Of a DNA stretch of 64,000 nucleotides, positions 59,401 through 64,000 are shown piece by piece. Every line of letters begins with the position of its first letter. Within the stretch, counting starts at the first letter, position 1. The translations under genes and the position numbers were made by a program. Below the pieces are notes generated by a model. That model saw only the letters and a program-made list of their open reading frames with translations. It did no database searches and was not told where the DNA came from. Source of the stretch: Scolanthus callimorphus (Eukaryota; Cnidaria; Anthozoa; Actiniaria; Edwardsiidae); NCBI GenBank assembly GCA_033964015.1, contig CM066914.1:17749637-17813636 (forward strand), in the 5' to 3' direction.

Positions 59401-62400
59401 GAGTGGGTCTACCAGTTTATCAAATCATTTTGTATCGTTCTTTAGAGAGAAAACTGAGAAAATTGGAGACAAGTATATTTGCCTGAGTTTTTAATTAGTG
59501 TGACGTCATCTGTGCGCAGCGCTATTGGCTCGTGATTGTATCAGCAGCGGACACAACATTCTCATACCCAGAGCTTCCCGGTTAGTCACCTCGCGGGGGA
59601 GGGTCTGGGGACAGCCATTTGTCTGAAGAGCTTTCGCTGATTGGCTAAAGCAGCGCTCACGCTTACATGAAACCAGCTTTATCTTGTTTTTTTTTTTTTA
59701 AACGTAACTGGACAAATGATACCAAAATTCGTTTGCTAGTCATCTTTTGAGCCTACGCTTTCGACTTCTACGCTCTACAAGCATAAATATGTCATTTTCT
59801 TATACGCATGTGTCGCGACTGCCATTGACACATCCTCGAAGTCAGAGCTTCCCGGTTCGTCATCTCGCGGGGGAGGCTCTGGTGACAGCCACTGACGCAT
59901 GCGCGGGATTTGACACAGAGCCGTTGAGGGAAAGAACTTTTGCGCATTGACCTTCAGCCAATCAGCGAAGGTCCTCAAACGGTCGCCACCAGAGCCTCCC
60001 CCGCGAGGTGACGAGCCGGGGAGCTGTAGCTACGAGAATGCCATTGACACTGATATTATAAATAGTGTGCAGGTATACCATTAACTCACCCTTAGCAAAC
60101 TCCTCTGTACCGCAGGCTCATATTCAGCACCGGCAGCTTTTATGCACTGTTCTACTGCATCAGTCAGTCGGTCCTTGATCATACGCACATATTCGTCTGC
60201 ACGGGCGCTCTTTTTCTATAAAAACACATCTATATTAGTAATTTGCAATGTGCGTGGTACGTTTTGACTGGGTGATGATGATTCAATTCCCGCCATTTTG
60301 GCGCGCGCGCGCGTAACACAGGCAGCCCGTCCAAGATAACGGGTTCTTTTCTGTTACTTCATCATAGGCGCAGACGCTATTTATCTTCACTCCACAACGC
60401 ACAACATGGAATTATTTCGGAGCAAGCATCCCACTTATCGGCACACAGAATTGCGCACCCAATTCTAAATCAAGTGCTCTATCCCAGAAAATCCCCACAG
60501 GAGTTTGAAAAAAAAATGAAACAAAATGAATGTTAGCGCTTGTACACCGCAAATGGCAACCCATTGGAGGTGTAAGATACAGACTGTGAGATTTGCGCAG
60601 TTTAGAATTAGATTTAGAATACATGTAGTTTATAATCATGAGTGTGTATTAGCCATCTGTGAGTAAAAAAGAAATTAGAAATGAAATGGCACTGACCATG
60701 TCACATGAGGCAATTTTTCTTGCAACTCGTAACGCAACGATGACGAATTATAAAACATTGCGAGTTGCCGTGGGATGTCACACACTCGAAATATTTTTCG
60801 CAACATTCAATACGCCTGCGATAAAATTATGAATTAAAGTGGCTTATCCAAGTAAAAACATGAATGGTGTGCGCTGATTGACTAATATGAAGAAACATTG
60901 CCTCGCGAGTTGCAGAGACCTGTCACACGCAGCAATTTTGCGGCAAATTTTCTCGCATGTACGCGTCAACTCAAAATCACTAAAATGTAAACTAAGTGCA
61001 ACTCGGCGCGACCGACCGCAATTTCTGTCGCGGAGTTTTCAAACTCTGCAACTTGATTTCAAACTCTTTGCAACTTGATGCGATTTGAAGAAAAGAGAGC
61101 ACAGAAATCGCACCGGATTTGCATCTCGTTTACACTAGAGAGTTGGATTTGCAACTCGCGCGAGGAAAATCGCCGCGACAAATGCAACAAAAGTCGCAAG
61201 TGTAAACCGGCCTTTACGCTATACTTACTATACTTACCCCTACTCCCGACATATCCAGTGAGATATATAGTGTTTATTGGACAGCGAAAAAGTAAAGAGA
61301 AACGAGTGCCACATAGTCTGTTTTAAACCTCCAAGTTGACCCGAAACTGAAATCGAACGAGTACATTGAATTACCTCGAATTCCTTAGCAGCATCATATA
61401 ACATGGCGCCAGGTTCCATGGATCCTATCTTGAACACGTGCTCAACAGCAGCTGTGACAAAGGAAAAAACATTAAAGGTAAAAGCCTCTGGTTAGCGGGT
61501 CGCACTGTCAAAATACTAGTAGTTTCTTTCTACAAGAGGTACCGTCAACACTACGTTGGATTTCCGAAAACGAAGAAGTTTTATCTGGTTAGGTCTTCTA
61601 TCCATAATACAGCGAACCCATACTCGAGGGTCCCGATGCTATTTTTCCTCGGCAACTAAAACGGGAGGCGCGACGTACGCTTGCAGCGCAACGCAACACA
61701 GAGGGTTTCGGATACGCTGTCGCTAAAGAGAAAATTTCAAATGGCATTTGCCAAATACACCTAGCCAATTTTTAACGAGAAAATACAAGTTGCTGCTGAA
61801 TGGCTTCTTCGTCAGCCAATCTCAAGCCCAGTAAAATCACGCGGTGAGCACGTGACAGGTTTCTTTGTAAGCCAAGCCCAGTAAAACCACTATCACGCGG
61901 TGAGCACGTGACAGGTTTTTTTGTAAGCCAAGCCCAGTAAAACCACTATCACGCGGTGAGCACGTGACAGGTTTCTTTGTAAGCCAAGCCCAGCGAAGCT
62001 GCGTTATATGAAACCCGCTCGAAAATGGAGTAGAGGAGGGGACGCGTAAATTTACGAAAAACGGACAAAACTTCTGTTGGTTTAGATTAAAAGTTCGTTT
62101 TAGTTGGCAAGGAAAGTAGAAGATGTGTTGTGGCATCAATCGAACAATCTTACTCGGTACTTTCTGTAGCAGCTCATGAGTGTCTGTCCCTATTATCCTC
62201 ACACCATCTGGCTCTTCGACCAAGTGAACTTCGCTGTCCATGTAATATGTACACCTTATCGTCAAGAATTAACAAGGCACATGCTATTTGAGGGCTCTTA
62301 CTGTTTTCTATCACATTCCATTTACAGTGAAACCTCTAGCGTGCAAAATAACGTTTTTACTTCACTGGTATAAATCCAAACCCCCTTTCCCAAAAAACTA

Positions 62401-64000
62401 CTTTGAATCTGAACATCAACTCATTTTTACCCCACTGAAAATGATATGAAAAAAGTACGGAACATTCATTTTTTCCAGAAATTTCGGAACAAACAACTGC
62501 GGTAAAAGAGATGAAATATATTCTCCTTTTAAGAACTTCTCTAACACTTCCTTGAATGGGATATCCAGCATGAAAGCATTCAATATATTGTTGTATATCA
62601 ATAGAAGCATTAGTTCTTTGCTTTGATTAATTGTAAAAATTGCTGTTTAAGGTTTTTAGACACGTGAAGTGATCCACAGTAGTCAGAGGATAAAGAACAC
62701 CCTTCTTTGTGTATGTGTGCTTTTTAACAATAAGGATATCTAGTGACATCTTTAGTTGGCCCAATGACATCCAGATAGTCATTCCAGTAGCAAACAACAG
62801 CACCTGTACTGCACCTGAAAAAGTAAAACAAAAAACATCAGGTCCTTTATTTACAACAATTAACAATTAGTCACCGAAGACGACGTAAGTATTGGCGAAT
62901 ATTCACCGATATTTACGGAGTCTGAGGCGACCAATTGTTTTAGTATAATTACTTTGAGCGATTTTTAAGATTTTCGCGTTTCACGTTTAGGGGTATTTTT
63001 TAGTTCTCTCGTAATAACGTGTGCGCACGATCCACAATGCTTTCAATGTTAAAGCAAAATATGGCGAACGTCTCGACCAATCAGCGCGCGGAATCACTTG
63101 AGTAATTGTACTAAAAGGCAATAGTTGCATTTGGGCATATATTGCAATTAGGGTAGACACCACTATTGTGGAAAGAATCTCTCTGGTAGCTTCAAAAAGA
63201 GTTAAGCTGGGGAGGCTTTGCTGTATGTGACACCTTACCATGCTAGTTGTTTGGGTCGAGAGGGGCACTGAGTGTTAAACTCACAGTAAACTTTCTACAA
63301 CAGAAAAAAAGGGATCAAGTCAACAGAGTCTATGATTGTGATGTGATAGTTTGGAAAGCAGTTCAGTTGGAAAAATCTGTTCATAAATTATTTGCTTATG
63401 TGCGACTCCAAAAAACAACACATATCTCCACTAAGGGGATCAGCAAAGGACCTCCCACACCATAGGAATTTCCAAATCTTTTACCCCTCAGAAAATATAG
63501 GCTAACTGACACTTCCTCCCCTGGAATTTCCAATTCCAAATTCTTCCATGGTAAGGGTTTTGATTTTTGAAGCAGTCATTGAAAAATTGAAATTTCTACA
63601 ATAGTCACTCTCATAATGAACTGCTCCCATTTCCTTAATAAGCTCTGTTAAATTTTAGAGAGCAGTCTCCATCCCTTAGAAAGTCTGGCCTTAAGGTGAT
63701 TCCACAATATCCTCTCAAACTTCACTAGAATACCTGTAAGTCAGCAGATCCGATCCATAGCAAGCCAGTGTCTGTAAACATGGCTAAGTATGATCCATTG
63801 ACTGACAATGCCATCTCTGTGATGGAGTTCACTTGCTCACTAAATGTCACATACTAAGAGAAAGCAAGTAAAATGATAAATATTGAAATGGTAAATATAG
63901 AAACGGCAAATGACTTACTCACATTTTGGTTACACTGCCCCTTATCAATGATATATATTTGGTTGTCAATGGCAACAATAGCTTGTGCCCCACGATCCTG
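47212..64000 (-). CDS. VPS16: VPS16, HOPS/CORVET core subunit, partial (N-terminus beyond right edge)
   Basis: 19 exons on the minus strand: 64000-63923 (cut), 63853-63734, 63294-63239, 62814-62740, 62248-62154, 61451-61375, 60215-60090, 57948-57821, 57156-57121, 56612-56504, 55395-55261, 54838-54730, 54361-54264, 52970-52866, 50643-50566, 50103-50002, 48725-48561, 48187-48084, 47353-47212 (stop TGA). The sum of 1938 nt is 645 residues plus stop, with no frame break. Motifs matching VPS16: [77 protein letters not shown] and KKSPIGY-like SRKSPIGY. About 190 residues of the N-terminal beta-propeller lie outside. What remains is the rest of the propeller and the alpha-solenoid that binds VPS33. 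Known role: tethering and SNARE assembly for endosome-lysosome fusion. Two introns carry U12-type signals. Confidence 0.96.
47528..47735. mobile_element. Copy of the GAGCCTCCCCCGCGAG element family in a VPS16 intron
   Basis: Contains CGCATGCGCGAGATTTGA, CAGAGCCTCCCCGCGAGAAG and GGGAGCTCTGGGTAAGAGAA, followed by a second partial unit (47685-47735). It is related to 34727-34938. Confidence 0.7.
47870..48045. repeat. Dispersed repeat, copy 1
   Basis: The segment with AAGAACGATACAAAATGAAC, CTCGTATTTCGAGCGCGATC and GATTTCAGAGGGATTGTTTG recurs inverted at about 59275-59470. Both lie in VPS16 introns. The class is unknown. Confidence 0.7.
49113..49362. mobile_element. Inverted-repeat element with an internal 99-bp duplication
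   Basis: The ends are AGAGCAGATTTCGTATGACT and its inverse. Between them, a segment with ACGTGGCACGGTCACTCATT and CAACAGGCCAGGTTCTGTGT occurs twice in tandem, followed by CGCGGCACTTTTCAC. The element is non-coding, and the ORFs across it are artefacts. Confidence 0.8.
49651..49806. mobile_element. Palindromic element ending in TTATTATATA
   Basis: ATTACACGGTGGCGCGAAGA faces TCTTCAAGCCACCGTGTAAT; inner arms ATATTTTAC / GTAAAATATT. Fragments of the family appear near 33770-33865 and 26095-26220. Confidence 0.65.
50112..50550. repeat. GACA/CATAGACAGA microsatellite beside a VPS16 exon
   Basis: About 430 bp of GACAGACAGACATA and pure GACA runs. It stops about 15 nt from the donor of the exon 50643-50566. 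The Cys-Leu-Ser-Val-rich frames it makes are not genes. Confidence 0.95.
51020..52855. repeat. 105-bp satellite array (about 17 copies) in a VPS16 intron
   Basis: The unit includes ACGTACTCTACCGTAGCGGA, CACAGGGTACCCGACTAACA and TTGCTTAGGCCGTGACG, with period 105. Copies differ at a few fixed sites (GTTGATCG or GTGGATCAG; AACATT or AACCTT). Its right end adjoins the donor of the exon 52970-52866, and the repeat shares AGAATCAGGATACT-like sequence with that donor flank. Confidence 0.93.
53089..53462 (-). mobile_element. tRNA-derived SINE
   Basis: On the minus strand the head carries an A-box-like TGGTCCAGCG (53450-53441) and a perfect B box GGTTCGACTCC (53407-53397), spaced as in a tRNA promoter. 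The body runs to about 53089, ending in GGGGAGTCGGTCGCACATAC. The 3' part recurs at 56751-56878. It lies in a VPS16 intron in the same orientation as the gene. Confidence 0.78.
54450..54612 (-). repeat. Dispersed repeat in a VPS16 intron, copy 1
   Basis: On the minus strand this reads GGCAATTCCCCCAAAAAAGT, GCCAATCCTTCG and TTGCAGAGATCCAA. The same sequence in opposite orientation is at about 55735-55915. Confidence 0.65.
55061..55280 (-). repeat. Three 100-bp tandem copies carrying a VPS16 splice donor
   Basis: The 3' end of the exon 55395-55261 with its donor (CGCCATAAG/GTAAGG on the minus strand) recurs with period exactly 100, at plus positions 55261, 55161 and 55061. The third copy reads CGCCCTTAG/GGTAATG. 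The outer copies are separated from the true exon by intron sequence. Confidence 0.9.
55415..55697. mobile_element. GGATCC-ended inverted-repeat element
   Basis: Left GCGCGGATCCAGGGGGGTTC and right CCCCCTTTGGATCCTGGATC-CGCC are near inverses. TGAACCCCCCT and AATGAACCCCC lie inside. Non-coding. Confidence 0.65.
55735..55915 (+). repeat. Dispersed repeat, copy 2, with a C-tract
   Basis: Matches 54450-54612 in inverse orientation: GGCAATTTCCCAAAAAACAT, GGCCAATCCTTCC and TGCAGAGATCCAAC, followed by a run of 19 C near 55870. Confidence 0.65.
56751..56878 (-). mobile_element. Truncated copy of the tRNA-derived SINE (3' part)
   Basis: GTATGTGCGACCGACTCCCC through GTGGTCACTGCCAGAGGGTT is almost identical to 53089-53215, but the tRNA-like head is missing. 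The following ~170 bp ends in AAATAAAGTTGATTTGATTT, a retroposon-like microsatellite tail at about 57028-57055. Confidence 0.75.
57157..57820 (-). other. U12-type GT-AG intron of VPS16 with nested palindromes
   Basis: The donor is GTATCCTTG (57820 downward), matching the U12 5' consensus. The branch-like TACCTTGAC is at 57175-57167, with its A 11 nt from the AG. The acceptor is AATAACAG at 57157. Joining CA/A makes Gln and gives [18 protein letters not shown], gap-free against the family. The intron holds an inverted-repeat element (about 57500-57685) and a second palindrome (about 57690-57803, ACCATTATCCTGC facing its inverse) ending about 15 nt from the donor. Confidence 0.82.
58000..58503. 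repeat. Tandem and inverted repeats in a VPS16 intron
   Basis: AAAGCCAATTGACTGCA with CAGGGCAAGGA recurs about three times (58095-58275). Beyond it, 58318-58503 is an inverted repeat: TTTCCACTTGAGTGGGGGCC facing its inverse, with TTCCCAACTGGCACTT also mirrored. Confidence 0.7.
58612..58715. mobile_element. Truncated copy of the 15512-15766 MITE
   Basis: GGACACATGTAGCGCGCAAC, GTGTCCTGCATGTTTCC and GTGGCTAAACTAGGAAACAT match the left part of that element; the right half is missing. Confidence 0.72.
59275..59530. repeat. Dispersed repeat, copy 2 (inverted)
   Basis: Inverse of the 47870-48045 segment, ending with a second TGTGCGCAGCGCTATTGG so that both ends carry the same GCGCAGCGCTATT motif. 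That suggests it is the fuller copy of the element. Confidence 0.65.
59822..60044. mobile_element. Copy of the GAGCCTCCCCCGCGAG element family
   Basis: CAGAGCTTCCCGGTTCGTCA at the left and TGACGAGCCGGGGAGCTGTA at the right are inverse ends. CATGCGCGGGATTTGACACA lies inside. A partial copy lies at 59558-59640. Related to 34727-34938. Confidence 0.75.
61827..61995. repeat. 56-bp tandem repeat, three copies, in a VPS16 intron
   Basis: GCGGTGAGCACGTGACAGGT recurs at 61841, 61897 and 61953 with GTAAGCCAAGCCCAGTAAAA between copies. A single related segment is near 39110-39145 in a semaphorin intron. Confidence 0.88.
62249..62739 (-). other. U12-type AT-AC intron of VPS16
   Basis: On the minus strand the exon ends ACTAG, then the intron begins ATATCCTTA (62739 downward) and ends GGTGTAC (62249). 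A U12 branch-like TTCTTGAC lies at 62268-62261, its branch A 13 nt from the intron end. The join AG/A makes Arg and gives DVTRYYMDSEV, aligning without gap to the VPS16 family up to DGVRI. The only GT nearby (TTATT/GTTAAA) joined to the AAG/G acceptor breaks the frame. Confidence 0.85.

Noticed and set aside
62154..62814. Ordinary GT-AG splice for the intron between the exons 62814-62740 and 62248-62154
   Set aside because: The only nearby GT (TTATT/GTTAAA) with the AAG/G acceptor shifts the frame, while AT-AC gives a gap-free family alignment.

Overview
This is a window of an animal nuclear genome. The genes are split by many short exons with canonical GT..AG junctions, the spacers are AT-rich, and introns and intergenic DNA are full of palindromic (inverted-repeat) elements, minisatellites and tRNA-derived SINEs. 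The gene families are metazoan: a class-5-type semaphorin with thrombospondin repeats, an ARHGAP21/23-type RhoGAP, an MFSD6-like transporter and VPS16. The texture suggests an invertebrate, most likely an anthozoan cnidarian such as a sea anemone. That species-level guess is inference and the sequence alone does not prove it.

Layout. (1) 1-6.7 kb, + strand: the 3' part of an ARHGAP21/23-like gene, entering from the left edge. Its RhoGAP exon is amplified into at least 11 tandem copies (1-1135), each carrying its own splice-site positions, followed by three small exons and a 2.8-kb Ser-rich terminal exon. (2) 7.66-9.17 kb: a 1.5-kb foldback element built from inverted minisatellites. (3) 9.59-11.87 kb, - strand: a two-exon MFSD6-like transporter whose C-terminus is encoded by a 30-bp minisatellite. 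(4) 12-23.5 kb: gene-poor DNA with several short inverted-repeat elements, including one with a clean 9-bp target duplication. (5) 23.56-44.01 kb, + strand: a complete 24-exon semaphorin-5-like gene of 997 codons, with a 1.65-kb TTAA-flanked foldback and several minisatellites in its introns. (6) 47.21-64.0 kb, - strand: VPS16 from about one quarter of its length to the stop codon (19 exons, 645 codons in the window). The N-terminal coding part lies beyond the right edge.

Orientation: RhoGAP and MFSD6-like are convergent, MFSD6-like and semaphorin are divergent, and semaphorin and VPS16 are convergent. The genes do not form a pathway. RhoGAP and semaphorin belong to cytoskeletal and guidance signalling, VPS16 to HOPS/CORVET membrane fusion, and the MFS protein to the membrane transporter group.

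The most unusual observations are: the tandem RhoGAP exon array; two introns in VPS16 with U12-type (minor spliceosome) signals, one of them AT-AC; and a recurring theme in three genes of tandem duplications that capture an exon-intron junction, leaving extra splice donors or acceptors in the adjacent intron.
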